From NCBI GenBank assembly GCA_031213475.1, contig JARUPZ010000005.1, positions 4,131,732 through 4,195,731 of the forward strand: a DNA stretch of 64,000 nt, in the 5' to 3' direction. Made by a program: the position numbers and the translations under genes. Positions 21,480 through 33,074 of this stretch are shown here, piece after piece. The DNA is from Nereocystis luetkeana (Eukaryota; Sar; Phaeophyceae; Laminariales; Laminariaceae). The stretch's first letter is position 1, and each line of letters starts with the position of its first letter. The notes below the pieces were generated by a model. It ran no database searches and was not told the origin of the DNA. It was given only the letters and a program-made list of their open reading frames with translations.

Positions 21480-21879
21480 GGATGAAAAATGAAATACCAC
21501 CTGTTTTTTTTTCACTTTGTTTTTGGTCTGCCCGAATTCGGAAAATAAATACCGATACGTATTTTGTTCTATTTTCAGTACACAAAAGTACGAAACCATC
21601 TACATCCCAGGTCTGAGGTATACTGCCGTACTCGTACGAGCTTCGAAAATGTTTTATCAACATTAAATAGTCGACTGTCGGGAAAAAAAAATTGTATTCC
21701 GTCTCCCCGAAGTCGGAAAATATATAATTGCCTCTATTTCCAGTACGATTTTATTTTAATCACACTTTTCTTTTTTTACCAATTTTGCTCTGTGTTTTCG
21801 TCAAATACGTATGTATAGGTCTTACTACTGCTGTTGTAGTCGTACAGCAGTATATATAGATGGGGGGGACGTGCCGTTC

Positions 21880-22760
21880 ACCGTCACCGCCGCCGGCCAA
21901 GTGTACAAACGACCGAGTTTGTGTATCTGGGCGGGGCTATCAGCGCAGATTGGACGGGCAGAAGTGTCGAGGTAACGCGTCGACTCCAGAGGGCATGGGC
22001 ATGCTTCGGACGGTATAAGATGGAAATTTATGACCGCCCGGGTGTGCGCCTACGCCTGAAGGTGCGAATGCTGAGAGCCGAGGTGATCCGAAACGTTGCT
22101 CTACGGTTGCGTTACTTGGAGCCCGAGCAAGACTGATTACGGTAGGCTACGGGAGGTCCACCACAAGATGCTCCTCCGATGCATCGGGTGGCGAAAACGA
22201 AAGCGCGAAGACCACATTCTATCCTATGCTAGCGCGCTTCTCAGGACAAAATCTGAAAGCGTTGAGACGACGGTACGCAGACGTAGGCTCTTGTTTGCGG
22301 GGTTTGTGACACGCATGGGAGAGGAGCGTCTGCCGAAGAGGGTGATGTTTGGGGAGATGGTTGGGGGTAAGGGTTACTCCGGAGGACAGGAGTGGGACTG
22401 GATGAGGTACCTTGAGGAGGACCTCAAGGAGTTCGGCATCAAGCTCGAAGGGTGGCGCGAGGCAGCACAGAAAGCCGGCAGATGGTTCCGACGGGTCGAG
22501 GAAGGGGCGGAGGCCTTCATGCGGAAATGGCATACAGATGAGAAGGAGGCATCGGCAGAACGGCATAGAATAGCTGCAACAACGACCACAGCCGTTGACG
22601 CCAACGCGAGTGTGCAGAATGGCAGGGAAGAGGGGGGGGGCGAAACGGGGACGAGGGGGAATGGCGGGGGGGGGGGGGGGGGAGGCGGTCTGCCCCACAG
22701 ACTGAAGCCTGGTTATGGCCATCATCGTCATGATGCACTCCCTTCTTTGGGACCCAAGTA
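21880..22760 (+). mobile_element. LINE B-related fragment (C-terminal RT region)
   Basis: On plus, YLGGAISADWTGRSVEVTRR-like sequence (frameshifted at the start), then VHHKMLLRCIGWRKRKREDH and VRRRRLLFAGFVTRMGEERL. This is the standard C-terminal region after the RT domain of non-LTR elements of the type that also appear as LINE B. A stop/frameshift lies near 22134. A poly-G run (22667-22683) sits close to its 3' end. The RT domain itself is missing, so this copy is 5'-truncated. Confidence 0.8.
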
Positions 22761-22779
22761 ACTAGCATGGTGCCATCTG

Positions 22780-24121
22780 GGCAACTTTGCGTGTCTGTAT
22801 GCTCCAGTGCCTGCCTTTCGTATTTTCTTTCCCCCCCGCCCGTGATTATCGCTTTTTTGTCCCTTCTTTTTTTTCATTTTTTTCATTTTTTTTTTCATTT
22901 TTCTTTCATTCCCGTTTGTACCTCTTTGTGTCTTTGTTAGTATGGTCAGTTTTCCCTTTTTTTTTGCGTTTTGCTATCTGCTTCTGTTTTTTTTTTTTTT
23001 TTTTTTTTTCGCTTAGCTTCATCTTTTTTAGGTTTTTGTCTGCTATTAGACCTATGCCAATGGAAACGCGAAGTTCAAAAGTTTTTTTTCAAATACATCG
23101 CTTTCAAAAAACAGACGAAAATTTTCTCGTACCGCCGCTGCGGGGAAAAAAAGAGAAAAATGTTTTTTTTTCCCCCAACGGCTGCAGGCGGCGCAATTTG
23201 TGTTTTCCTGGTCGCAAATTGTCAACACGGTAATAAAAACCAGCTCGTGCGACGATCGACGCTCGATCTCGACATAGACTCAGCCCACGGCCAACCCACT
23301 CGGTATCTGGCAAGCCCAACGAATAAAGATGACGGCCTCGAAGATATCAGGTGGATTCATGGTCTAGGGGGCGAAAGCTTGCCGGCGGCGTCCTTCGGTA
23401 TCCTCCCAAACCTGAAAAAATATTATTTTTTGCCATTCGAGACGGATGGAGAAGTTTTGTCTTCTGTTTTGTGCAAACCAGCGGCCAAATGTGTTTTTAT
23501 TGCACGCCTGGTCAGCTCCCGCCATATGACGCCGGCGGCCATGGTGTGAAGACGGTGACCCTAGGGTGGGTCGGGGCCCCTAACGAGCGCACTCCGTTCA
23601 GAATTCGTGACGCAATCGTTGGTTTTGTTGATCGATGTCTGTCGAGGACTCGGAATCTCGCCGCTTCGAACCAAAGATCGGCCTGAGTTTTTCTCAAGCC
23701 GATGTTGGCCCAACATCGGCCCCAGATTTGCTTTTTTCGGGCTTTTCCAAAAGTTAGGAACTTTTTTTTTTTTTTAGGTGGCCCATAGGAAGCGTGTTCT
23801 GAATTTTTTTGGGGGGTATCTTTGAAATTCAAACTTTTTATTGCAACTTCGCTGTACCATTGGCATAGGTCATAATAGTCTCCTTTTTGCGTCCCTGGTG
23901 TCCGCAGTGGTGGAGTGCGTATGCTTGTTTTTTGTTTTTGCCTCTGTTTTTACTTGAGGTATTTCTTCCACTCCAGAGTTATTGGAGCCTGTCCTGCGAC
24001 CACGGACTGCTTTGAATTGTGAGTTAATGTGAGAACAACAACAACCAACAACAATATATGTGCCAGTTCTGTGCTTTTTTTACGTGATCGACGCGCCCCC
24101 GGTCCCCTCTATTAGGTCAAG
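22780..24121. other. No gene recognised; poly-T rich
   Basis: T-rich low-complexity sequence (22860-23030) followed by mixed sequence. Open frames near 22787-23549 are driven by the T runs (Phe) and I do not accept them. No supported exon. Confidence 0.5.
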
Positions 24122-24246
24122 ACTTTTATTAATAGGACTGCACTCCCTTTTTGGGGAACAAAGCACTCTACCAGGTACCTCTACTTCTACTTCTACTCCA
24201 ACTAGATTTTACCCAGAACGGGACTGCGGTCCTATTAATAAAAGGG
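24122..24246. mobile_element. piggyBac-like MITE, family B, with internal insertion
   Basis: The inverted arms ACTTTTATTAATAGGACTGC and CTGCGGTCCTATTAATAAAA match well. The centre is replaced by TACCAGGTA plus a short (CTACTT)n array. Confidence 0.6.
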
Positions 24247-24570
24247 TTGAGTATCTCCCACGCTGTCCCCGAACATGAAGAATGTTTAGCACTATTAATA
24301 ATGTTCAATACAAACGTCCGTTCTATTCAGGTACGTACAGAGTGGTGGTGCTGCTGCTGCGATATACCAGGTACCCTGGGGCACCTGGTACACAACAAGC
24401 AAGGCTGTACGTGTACGTATAAAGCCCACGTACGAGTACTCTTGATAAGAACAGAAGGCTCCCTCTCTGGCCGACGCTACGGTGCGTAATAAAGTTTGTG
24501 TTAATGAAATGTGCTGCGCGGCGAGCGCTACACTACACGCCACCACTCTGGCCCAAATTATAGGGATCCG

Positions 24571-24655
24571 CTTTAGGAACGCAGTCCCGTGTTGGGGGCA
24601 AACTACGTGAAATTTGTGTGGTTTGCCCCCAAACGGGACTGCGGTTCTGAAGGGG
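24571..24655. mobile_element. piggyBac-like MITE, family B
   Basis: Short hairpin copy; the right end GGGG is followed by TTAA (24656-24659) and the left end has lost its TTAA. Confidence 0.7.
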
Positions 24656-24659
24656 TTAA

Positions 24660-25620
24660 TACTCCGTCAAAACGGTACTCGTACTGATACTTTGGAAGTG
24701 GCATTATAATAGTACCAGGTTTATGCTCAAGGTCAGACAAGGATACTGCTGTCACGGCGGTAAGATTATGCTCGGGGCTGAGGACTGGCACAAGTGTGTA
24801 CTGGCACTATCAGTAGTAATTTACTACTGTCAGTACGTAGTAATCTACGTACTGATCGGCCTGGCCAGTATAGTCGCCAGCAGTTTTTTTTTAATCTCAC
24901 GTACGCCCAAGAAACACGCGATGTTACAGTACGGAAACCTACGAATATACCTGGTATTAATAAGTGCGTCTCGGGAGGAGGGTAGAGAGGAGAGAACATC
25001 ATACTGCTGCAATCCAGCCTCCTGGTTCCTGGTCGATTTTGATGACAGTCAGTATAGAGTCCACACGGTAGGTTATTGCGGCCGTAACGAACTCTCCGGT
25101 AAAGTTCGGCAGGGTATTGCGACCGTACCGAACGTCCCGGTAATAATCGGTAGGGCATTCGCCGAGCAAACACCCCCGGTATACTTGGGTACGTACCCTA
25201 CCGAACATACTTACCCATGAACTAAACCAGGTAAGTATTACAGCTATCTGCACGGTATTTATTTCCATTGATATCAAATCATTCGGCAGCCTGGCAACGT
25301 GGTGGCTGAGAGCACCCGCAGAATGAACAGCAGAACAGCAGAGTATGGAAGTAGCAAATTGTATTTCATGAAAGAACGAGCACAACTTGATACCCCAGGA
25401 AACGGCCAATCAAGGTCAAGCGTCAAGAGATTGTCCCCCAATCCCCGTGGTTAAAAACGTCTACCCTTTTTGTGTGGAAACCCGTAATGGTTTATTGTTT
25501 ATATATTATGATGTTTGTCGCGCGTTCTGAAGCCATCCCCCTGGAAAAATATCATTGTACGTGTGGAAACCCTTACTTGCTCATTTGTTTGTGGTTATGC
25601 TCGTCTGTGTTTTTTTTAAG
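24660..25620. other. No gene confidently recognised
   Basis: Contains degenerate repeats of CGGTAGGG/CCGAACG type (25065-25200) and TACCTGGTA words. Upstream exons of the RING gene could lie here but none was identified. Confidence 0.45.
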
Positions 25621-25710
25621 GTGGAGGCAGAGGGAAAGCTTTACTCAGTACCGGACAAGGTGGAAATGTTCTGCCCACCCTCTTCCTCGCCGATCGACCT
25701 CTGGTGGAAG
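25621..25710 (+). CDS. RING-finger protein gene, candidate upstream exon
   Basis: A 90-nt exon (30 codons, phase 0) bounded by a T-rich acceptor TTTTTTTTAAG and a consensus donor GAAG|GTAAGG. It reads EAEGKLYSVPDKVEMFCPPS and then IDLWWK. No domain is recognisable. It is linked to the RING exons only by strand, phase and proximity; the true first exon was not found. Confidence 0.45.
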
Positions 25711-25714
25711 GTAA

Positions 25715-25905
25715 GGTTCAGACAGATCAGATGAGATGAGATCAGATCACATCAGATCTCCATTTGGTGACCTACTGTAGACCCTTCAGGGCGGTGGTAT
25801 CCCCGACCTGTACGATGTGCAAGGTCAGATCAGATCCCCAGTTGATGATCTAAATATTTCAGCGCGGTTGTGTCTCCAATGTGTGTGATGTGCACGGTCT
25901 AGATC
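25715..25905. repeat. AGATC-rich degenerate repeat
   Basis: Variants of GATCAGATCACATCAG recur in an intron of the RING gene. Confidence 0.55.
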
Positions 25906-26167
25906 ACATTGCTGGGTGGAAGCAGTACACCACTCTATCCCTATAAACATGGGGGCCTTTTGTGCACTAAATTATCACCAAAACGGTCCTCATTTTCAGG
26001 GACAAGGGCGGTATACGATTCTGCGCGGCGTATCCGTTGGAGCGTGTTTGGCCGGGTTGGATTTCAATACGATCAGTCAACACCCTCGCTCGGCATATTT
26101 TTGTAACGACGAACACACGATCTGAGTGATCCACGTGTGGGTCGTGACCTTGCACGATGCGTGTACG

Positions 26168-26400
26168 TGGTGGAGGCGGTGGTGTGTTGGTGGTGTTGGT
26201 ATTGGTGTTGTTGGTGGTGGCGGTGGTGGTGGCGGTGGTGGTGGTGGTGGTGGCGGCGGCTGTGGTGGTGGTGGTGGTGGTGGTGGTGGTGGTGGTGCTT
26301 GTGTTGGTGATGTTGGTGTTGGTGTTGATGCTAGAACTGGTGTTCGTGGTGTGGTTGCGTCGTTGTTGTTGTCGTGGTCGTCGTTGTTGCTGGCGGGAGT
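26168..26400. repeat. (GGT)n microsatellite
   Basis: Long GGT/GGC array. All three plus frames give low-complexity peptides (Gly, Val, or Trp/Cys). It is intronic to the RING gene model. Confidence 0.9.
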
Positions 26401-26557
26401 GGGGGTGGGGGTGCTGATGTAACTGCTCGCATGCCAGAGCCCTTTGTCGTTTCTCGAGTCCTACTTACCGCTTTCCCGCCCGCGGGGTTCTTTCCGCCCT
26501 CCCCCTCCCCCATCTCTTCCGGAAAAACCCGTACCGTTTTTCGGACGCCGTCTTCAG

Positions 26558-26685
26558 AAAATTTGTCGGAAGGTGATGAGCTGGAGCGGGCGCGATGCAG
26601 CGAAGTCGAAGATGTCCAGTTCGGAAACGCTAGAATCCGCATCCGAATCTGATGCCAACGAGCCTGGCTCTTGCCCTGGCCCAAG
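26558..26685 (+). CDS. RING-finger protein gene, candidate middle exon
   Basis: A 128-nt exon with acceptor CGTCTTCAG and donor CCAAG|GTATGC. It starts in phase 0 and ends two bases into a codon, which fits the preceding and following exons exactly. It encodes KICRKVMSWSGRDAAKS and an acidic/Ser stretch ESASESDANEPGS, probably a flexible linker before the RING. No domain recognised. Confidence 0.5.
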
Positions 26686-26689
26686 GTAT

Positions 26690-27510
26690 GCGTTTGATTT
26701 GAATTTGAAAAGGAACGTAAACATATATTCTCGTAGAATCCCTCAGAGCTATTATATCGAGGATTTTGTCCGAAGGTACATCTGTGCAAGCTGTGTCTAA
26801 TGCTTCCCCGTCGAAGCCCACCACGAACGAGTTGTCAATTATGACTTTTGTGCAGGATTATGTATCTTGCTATTCTGTTGCAGGTAGGAGGTCGACCGAA
26901 TATTTTTAAGTGGTTTCACGCACTCGTACGATATTATGGTGACATGCTGACGGTCCGTGTATACGGTATGCATGTTTCTCATGTTGATACGTTTCGTATT
27001 CCGTCCGCACGAACTCCCTCCCGTGCATCCAAATTATGGCCAATCCGCTATTGACGCGGAAATAAGCCCCCCTTCTAATCCCTAGTATATACTTATCGTA
27101 GAAAACGACAACGCTATACCGTATGCGCTGCCATGCTTTTCCGGGGGTGTTACCTTCTGACGTGCCGCGTATGGCGATCGGAGTGGTGGAGGTCGGTGCT
27201 CGGGTCCAGGGCTAAGAGTTAGACTGGGACCTGCCAATCCGAAGAGACAACCACCCTCCCTACCGCTGTAGTCTTGGTTTTTAGTGTGACCACTCTGTGA
27301 TCAGTATACCACTCTCCGCGGAAACGTGGAAGGCCTTTCAATCTTGATGTTTTTTGTGCCTATTGTAGTTACGCTCCATCATGTTGTGTTCCGGTACGCA
27401 CCATACTGAATTAAGGTCGGAGCTGTAGTGTACGATTCTCTGGCGAGCGAAAGTGGGCTTCTAGTTTTTGTAAACTCCTTAAAAAAAAGAGGGACCCCCC
27501 TGCTGCTATA
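26690..27510. other. RING-gene intron, no element recognised
   Basis: Mixed sequence between the middle exon and composite repeat R copy 2. I see no exon or RNA gene. Confidence 0.5.
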
Positions 27511-28658
27511 TAGAACTACATACTTAGATCACAACCCCTGAGCGTGCTCGGTTGGTGCATCCCTGGCCTCTCAGAGCTCCCACTTCCAAACCGCCTCCTT
27601 TCATTACTTGCCGACCTTTCCAGCAGTTCTTTGTTTTCTCGGCCATTTCTTCCTTTTTTCTTCTTTCGTTTCGTGTGCGTGCGTGTTCTCCGAGTACGGC
27701 ACCGCGGGAGAGCCCGGCACCGTCGCGGGTGTCAGTGGGTGCTGACGGGTAGAGGGGGGGTTGCAAGGAGCGCGGTCGCCGCTTTCGTTCCTAGGCGTCG
27801 CGTGTGCCTCGAGACACGAGGGATGCATGAACGGGCTTTGTCTGGCTTCGATTTATGATTGTTGATAGAGTATGTACGAGTTATGAAGGTCGTTCGGGAG
27901 GGCAAGATAATGTTCAAGCGGTGTTTATTTTTGCGACCACGCCGAAGTTTAAAGAGGGAGGTGTGCAGTTTGAACACCAACGTTATCGAGCTGGCGAACG
28001 GCGGCCACGGTGAGCACCGGACTTCACGCGAGGCGGGCGACGGGTTATGATTGTGGCAGAGAGTGATAAAAGCCTTACCCGGACCGAATCGGTGGCGAGG
28101 TGGTCGCGAGAGGGGCGGGCGGCGTACGAGGCTGAGAGAGAAGCTCTTCAGTGCGATTTTTTTCTTTTCTTCTTCTCGGTCCTCTTTTCGACCGGGTGTA
28201 AGGTGTTCCAATCAGGCAGAACATTATTGCACGGGAGGGGATGGGGATTTTTTTTCTTTCCGACTTTTCGGTTTCATTTTCAGCGTATTTGCTGCTGTGC
28301 CGTGCTGTGCTTTCGCTTTCTTCGTACATACGAGTACAGACATAGAGCATATCAAAAGAAGAAAATAAGTACAGACAGGAGTACCCTACCTGGGGTATGT
28401 ACGTACGTACGACATCCGCGACGCGAAGGTTATGTGGCGTCCAAGCTGACGTCGGAGCTGTTTTTTCCTGAAGCATGGCGGCGGGACTCTTGGCATTATC
28501 AAGTCGGCATTATCAAGTCGCCGGTTTGCAATTACGATCCTTGAAAAAACTTAACTCAATCGTGGACCTCTGTTCGCTTCGCATAATTTGATGCACTTTT
28601 TTCCTTCCTGAGCAAGCGTAGCGGGCGGCGTAGGCCGCCCGCGGAGCGAAGCGCCTTG
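27511..28658 (-). mobile_element. Composite repeat R, copy 2 (single unit)
   Basis: Reverse-orientation copy of the repeat at 5861. On plus it starts TAGAACTACATACTTAGATC and ends with the GC palindrome GCGGGCGGCG TAGGCC GCCCGC and GAAGCGCCTTG, between TA dinucleotides. Just beyond the right end the sequence TGTCCTATTTACT resembles part of MITE family A, so this copy may also have landed in one. Confidence 0.75.
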
Positions 28659-28664
28659 TATGTC

Positions 28665-29045
28665 CTATTTACTCAAGTTGCGGATTGATTTTGCCACGTT
28701 TTGGGTACGTACAAATACACCCCTTGGAAGTGGATTAGTTGGAAATATACATAAATTTGCAATGTTTTTGGTTTAGAAAAGAACCAAAAAAAATAAATCA
28801 CTGGGGATCTGAATTGAGTGGCTTGTGCCACATTTTGGGGAGACTGTGTAACCACTTCTTCTTGGAGTCCGAATATTTTTGCATACGTTTTTGGTGAAAG
28901 AAAAACACTTGGAATGTGAGTTGGGGTGATTTTCGCCACGTTTTTTTTCTACTGTATAATAGGACAGACCGCTCCAAATTTTGTATGAGTCGTAAGAGTA
29001 CGAAGATTTTCCGCAACGTCCTTGGTTGAAGACCCACTAGGACTT
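28665..29045. repeat. Degenerate tandem repeat, about 120-bp period
   Basis: Four diverged units marked by GATTTTGCCACGTTTTGG-like words (about 28683, 28818, 28928, 29055) with interspersed AAACACTTGGAA-type segments. Open frames on the minus strand here are by-products of the repeat. Confidence 0.6.
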
Positions 29046-29170
29046 CGATTTGGACGGTTTTTTAGGACGTTTTTCGGTGCAACAATTCCGTGGCATTACG
29101 ATGGAGTTACGTCTTTTTACGACTCCGCTCCTCTTGTCTCTGTGCGTGTCTGCTTTGTCCCGTGTTGCAG

Positions 29171-29363
29171 CGGCGCGTCTGCCGAGATCGCCGTGGAAAA
29201 GGATGTCAGGTCCGCCGGGGAACATTCTTGTCAGATATGCTTCGAGCACGACCATTCGACGGCCATGCTCCCGTGCGGCCACGGGGGTGTATGCTGGGAC
29301 TGCGGGCTGCAGATTTACGCGTTGACGCAGGAGTGCCCTATGTGTCGGGTCAAGATTGAGGTG
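29171..29363 (+). CDS. RING-finger (C3HC4) protein, RING exon
   Basis: A 193-nt exon after acceptor TGTTGCAG, with donor GTG|GTGAGT. It contains a complete RING-HC finger: CQIC, then C-G-H (LPCGHGGVC), CWDC and CPMC, spacing C-x2-C-x11-C-x-H-x3-C-x2-C-x10-C-x2-C. All eight zinc ligands are present. Such C-terminal RING-HC domains recruit E2 enzymes and are typical of E3 ubiquitin ligases of the IAP/MUL1/neuralized type. The partner or substrate domain is not recognisable from the upstream exons. The frame is intact. Confidence 0.85.
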
Positions 29364-29503
29364 GTGAGTGCCCTATGTGTCAACGTCGGTATTAAAATAC
29401 GAGCGCGTAGCTGTTTACCAACACGCATCAGCAGTTATTATACAGTAGTTACCAGGTATGCAATGAGGAACGAACGACTGGTGTGTCCTCTCTCCGTTTT
29501 CAG

Positions 29504-29539
29504 ATTGCGACCCCCCCCCCCCTCCCCCCGGGAATTTAA
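29504..29539 (+). CDS. RING-finger protein, terminal exon
   Basis: After a 140-bp intron ending CCGTTTTCAG, phase 0 continues with IATPPPLPPGI and a TAA stop at 29537. The RING would therefore end about 14 residues before the C-terminus, as is usual for this RING class. The exon contains a 12-base C run, so its frame depends on an exact homopolymer count. Confidence 0.5.
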   Translation: MATPPPLPPGI

Positions 29540-29622
29540 GGTCATGGAACCACACAGCAGTCCCAAAGGAGAACATTGCACTCAATTATATACCTGGTGT
29601 ATATTATACCAGGTATAACATA

Positions 29623-30731
29623 TAACTACATACTTGGATCACAACCCCTGAGCGTGCTCGGTTGGTGCATCCCTGGCCTCTGAGAGCTCCCACTTCCAAG
29701 CCGCCTCCTTTCATTACTTGCCGGACCTTTCCAGCAGTTCTTTGTTTTCTCGGTCCTTTGTTCCTTTCTTCTTTCGTTTCGTGTGCGTGCGTGTTCTCCG
29801 AGCACGGCATCGCGGGAGGACCCGGCACCGTCGCGGGTGTCAGCGGGTGCTGGCGGGTAGAGGGGGGGTTGCAAGGAGCGCGGTCGCCGCTTTCGTGCCT
29901 AGGCGTCGCGTGTGCCTCGAGACACGAGGGATGCATGAACGGGCTTTGTCTGGCTTCGATTTATGATTGTTGATGGAGTATGCACGAGTTTATAAAGGTC
30001 GTTCGGGAGGGCAAGATACTATTCAAGCGGTGCTTATTTTTGCAACCACGCCGAAGTTGAAAGAGGGAGGTGTGACGTTATCGAGCTGGCGAACGACGGC
30101 CACGGTGAGCACCGGGCTTCACGCGGGGCGGGCGACGGGGCTGATTGTGGCAGAGAGTGATAAAAGCTTTACGCGGACCGAATCGGTAGCCAGGTGGTCG
30201 CGAGAGGGGCGGGCGGCGTACGAGGCTGAGAGAGAAGCTCTTTTGTGCGTTTTTTTCTTTTCTTCTTTTTGACCGGGTGTAAGGTGTTCCAATCAGGCAG
30301 AAAAATATTACACGAGAGGGGACGGGGATTTTTTTCCTTTCCGAGTTTTGGGTTTCATTTTCACTGTTTTTGCTGCGGTGCCGTGTGCTGTGCTTTCGCT
30401 TTCTTCGTACATACAAGTCCAGACATACAGCATATCGAAAGAAGAAAATAAGTACAGACAGTAGTACCCTACCTGGGGTGTATGTACGTACGTACGACAT
30501 CCGCGACGCGAAGCGTATATTTGGCATCCAAGCTGACGTCGGAGCTGTTTTTTCCTGAAGCATGGCGGCGGGACTCTTGGCATTATCAAGTCGCCGGTTT
30601 GCAATTACGATCCTTGAAAACACTAAACTCAATCGTGGACCTCTGTGCGCTTCGCATAACTTGATGTACTTTTTTCCTTCCTGAGCGAGCGTAGCGGGCG
30701 GCGTAGGCCGCCCGCGGAGCGAAGCTCCTTG
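29623..30731 (-). mobile_element. Composite repeat R, copy 3 (single unit)
   Basis: Second reverse copy, about 1.1 kb, with the same start (TAACTACATACTTGGATC), the same core and the same terminal GC palindrome as copy 2. It sits directly beside TACCAGGTATAACATA on the left. Confidence 0.75.
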
Positions 30732-31064
30732 TAGATATATATTATATCCCTAGTTGAGGGAAACGACACCTGGAACTACACCAGTACACAGCAGCAGTTG
30801 TGGAACTCGGAGTGTGTGTATATGTATATTTTTTTTGATATGATGAATGTATTCGTTAAGGACACGCAATTCGGGGGCCGCGCGTAGCTTTTTACCACGC
30901 ACGATATATATATCAGCTTATTGGCATACAGGCGTGGAGGTTTTCGGCCGGTGGCTGTTGCAATGAACAACCAACACGAACACTCGTAACACCTTGTACT
31001 ATTATTAATAATAGTGTTGTCGTTCGTAAGACAATAGGTGTAATATATTCGGTAGTATATAATT

Positions 31065-31308
31065 AGGGTCATTCTTATCGGAGAGTTTTTGTCCAAATTT
31101 TCGACGTTTTTTTCGCGCAATTTTTCAATCTTCCATATTTTCCTGGTTTTTTTTTCCCAAATATTGGAACGTTAACGAACTCGATATTTTTTCTTCTGGA
31201 GAATTTCACGAATAGTGACAGAACGCCTCCGTATATCGATACGTACCTCCAAATATTTCCAAACTTTGGAATTTTTGGAAAAAATGCTTTCCGATAAGAA
31301 TGAACCTT
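31065..31308. mobile_element. MITE, family D
   Basis: About 244 bp with inverted ends: left AGGGTCATTCTTATCGGAGA, right (other strand) AAGGTTCATTCTTATCGGAA. The interior is AT-rich with smaller internal inverted words (CCAAATATT). No clear target duplication. Confidence 0.7.
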
Positions 31309-31504
31309 AGTGTCTACACTTCACGGGGGGGGGGGCAACCGGCCACAAAAATATCGAGCCCAAACGTGCAACCCGCGCACCAACCATGGGAAGGGTCTCG
31401 GCGACACGCGTGACGTCATCAAACGATCATACCTTGTACTACTAATACTACTGCTGCCGTTCGTAAAACAATCGGTGTACCTGGTATATATCAGGGAGTT
31501 TTAC

Positions 31505-32030
31505 GGTTATCCGTCCGTGCACGGTGCGGTTTTTTCAAATCGAAAATCCTACGGTCCGGTTCGGTGCGGTTTTAAAAACTCGGAAATCTTACGGTGCGGT
31601 TCGGTGCGGTTTTCAGGTATCGTAAATCCTACGGTGCGGTTCGGTTTTGAGATATATCCTACGGTGCCGTTCGGTGCGGTTTTCAGATATTGTGCATCCT
31701 ACGGTGCGGTTCGGTGTGGTTTTAGAGAATCGTAAATCTCACGGTGCGGTTCGGTTTAGTGATATATCACACGGTCCGGTTCGGTTCGGTTCCCCGTTGA
31801 ACCGGTTTTTCTACGGTGCGGTTCCAATCCTCGTAGGAAAAACCGTACAGCACACGCTTTTCTCTACGGTGCACCGTATATATAAACCGTACTAAACCGC
31901 GGTTTCGTACGGTTCTCAGGCTTTTATCGGGGCACTATAACAAAATCGCTGTTTCTCTACGGTGCACCGTATGAATGAACCGTACAAAACCGCGGTTTCG
32001 TATGGTTTCTGACGTTTTTTCTCGGGGCTC
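31505..32030. repeat. GC-rich minisatellite (CTACGGTGCGGTTCGGTGCG units), block 1
   Basis: Tandem units of about 38-45 bp containing TACGGTGCGGTTCGGTGCGG separated by AT-rich spacers such as TTTCAGATATCGTAAATC. From 31830 the units change to CTACGGTGCACCGTA palindromes. The same family resumes at 33075. Confidence 0.9.
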
Positions 32031-32035
32031 TACGT

Positions 32036-32250
32036 AACGCAAGCGAGCGCTGCTGCGCAAGCAAGCTCTGCTGCAAGCAAGCGCTGCCGCAAGCAAACGC
32101 TGCTGCAAGCAAGCGCTGCCCCAAGTAAGCGCTGCTGCAAGCAAATAGTGCTGCTGCAAGCAAGAGAGCCACCTCAAGCAAGCGCTGCTTGCTGCACGCG
32201 CTGTTGCAGGCGCTGCTACACTGCTTGCGGCTGCTGCTGCTGCAAGCGCG
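32036..32250. repeat. GCAAGCGCTGCT-unit minisatellite
   Basis: Tandem 12-15-bp units of AAGCGCTGCTGC with variants, between the two blocks of the CGGTGCGG minisatellite. Confidence 0.85.
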
Positions 32251-32259
32251 CGCACCTTT

Positions 32260-33060
32260 GCCGCCACGCTCCTGTGATCTTCGCCGCTCCGATCCCTTCT
32301 CGGGTAGAGAGGACAACCAAGAAGGAGGGTCGCTGTTCTCGTTGTGGCGGCGTTGCTTGCACAGCGAGTATCGAGGAGCGCAAGTTAGATCGCACGTCTG
32401 CCTGTTGGTGCTGGCTGCTGCTTACTGCTTCTGCAGCTTGCTGCTGTTGCTGTTGCTGTGCTGCACAGGTAGGTACTGCTGCTTGCACGCCTTCTGTTCT
32501 GCTCGTTGGATGCTGCAAAAGCGCTGCCGCTGCTGCTAGTGTTTGTTTTTCCAACATAAGAATCCAATATCAAGCAATTTTTCGTCTCCGACTATGTGCA
32601 TGAAGGAAAAGGCTTTCGATTTTGACTATCTTTCCGACGGAAATCCTTGATACACAAAAATATCATGCACAGGCACTCGACTGTTTCTGATAATTTTTCA
32701 GTTTTTACAGATACCCTAAATGTTCTGGTATTTTAGAATGTCATTTCCTATTTTCCGGCAGGTGTACTTCCGAAGACTCGGAGTATACCAGGTATAATAT
32801 ATCAGAAATATATAAATATAAACAATTAACCTTCAACCCTTTTTTTTTTTTTGGTGTTTCAATCACAAAAATGTTCCAAAATATGAAATACCATAAGATC
32901 AACCAAGCCAGCGGGATCACTTTTGACTCGAAACCGGGCCGAAACCGTCATGAGCCGTGCGAAACCGTGACCCTGTTGCTCCGTTCCGCGACCGATGAAA
33001 CGGCGGGTTTTCTACGGTTTCAAGTTAACCGCACCGTAAAAAAACCGATCTAACTTTTTT
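32260..33060. other. Spacer between minisatellite blocks; no gene accepted
   Basis: The first 280 bp are GC-rich and open in several frames (Cys-rich low complexity) and the rest is AT-rich. I could not define splice-bounded exons. Confidence 0.4.
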
Positions 33061-33074
33061 TGACACCGTCTCTT

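Noticed and set aside
24723..25220. 165-codon plus-strand frame with hydrophobic segments
   Set aside because: No splice support or motif; it overlaps degenerate CGGTAGGG repeats and is open on both strands.
31310..31895. Plus-strand frames rich in YGAVRCGF
   Set aside because: Translation of the CGGTGCGGTT minisatellite.
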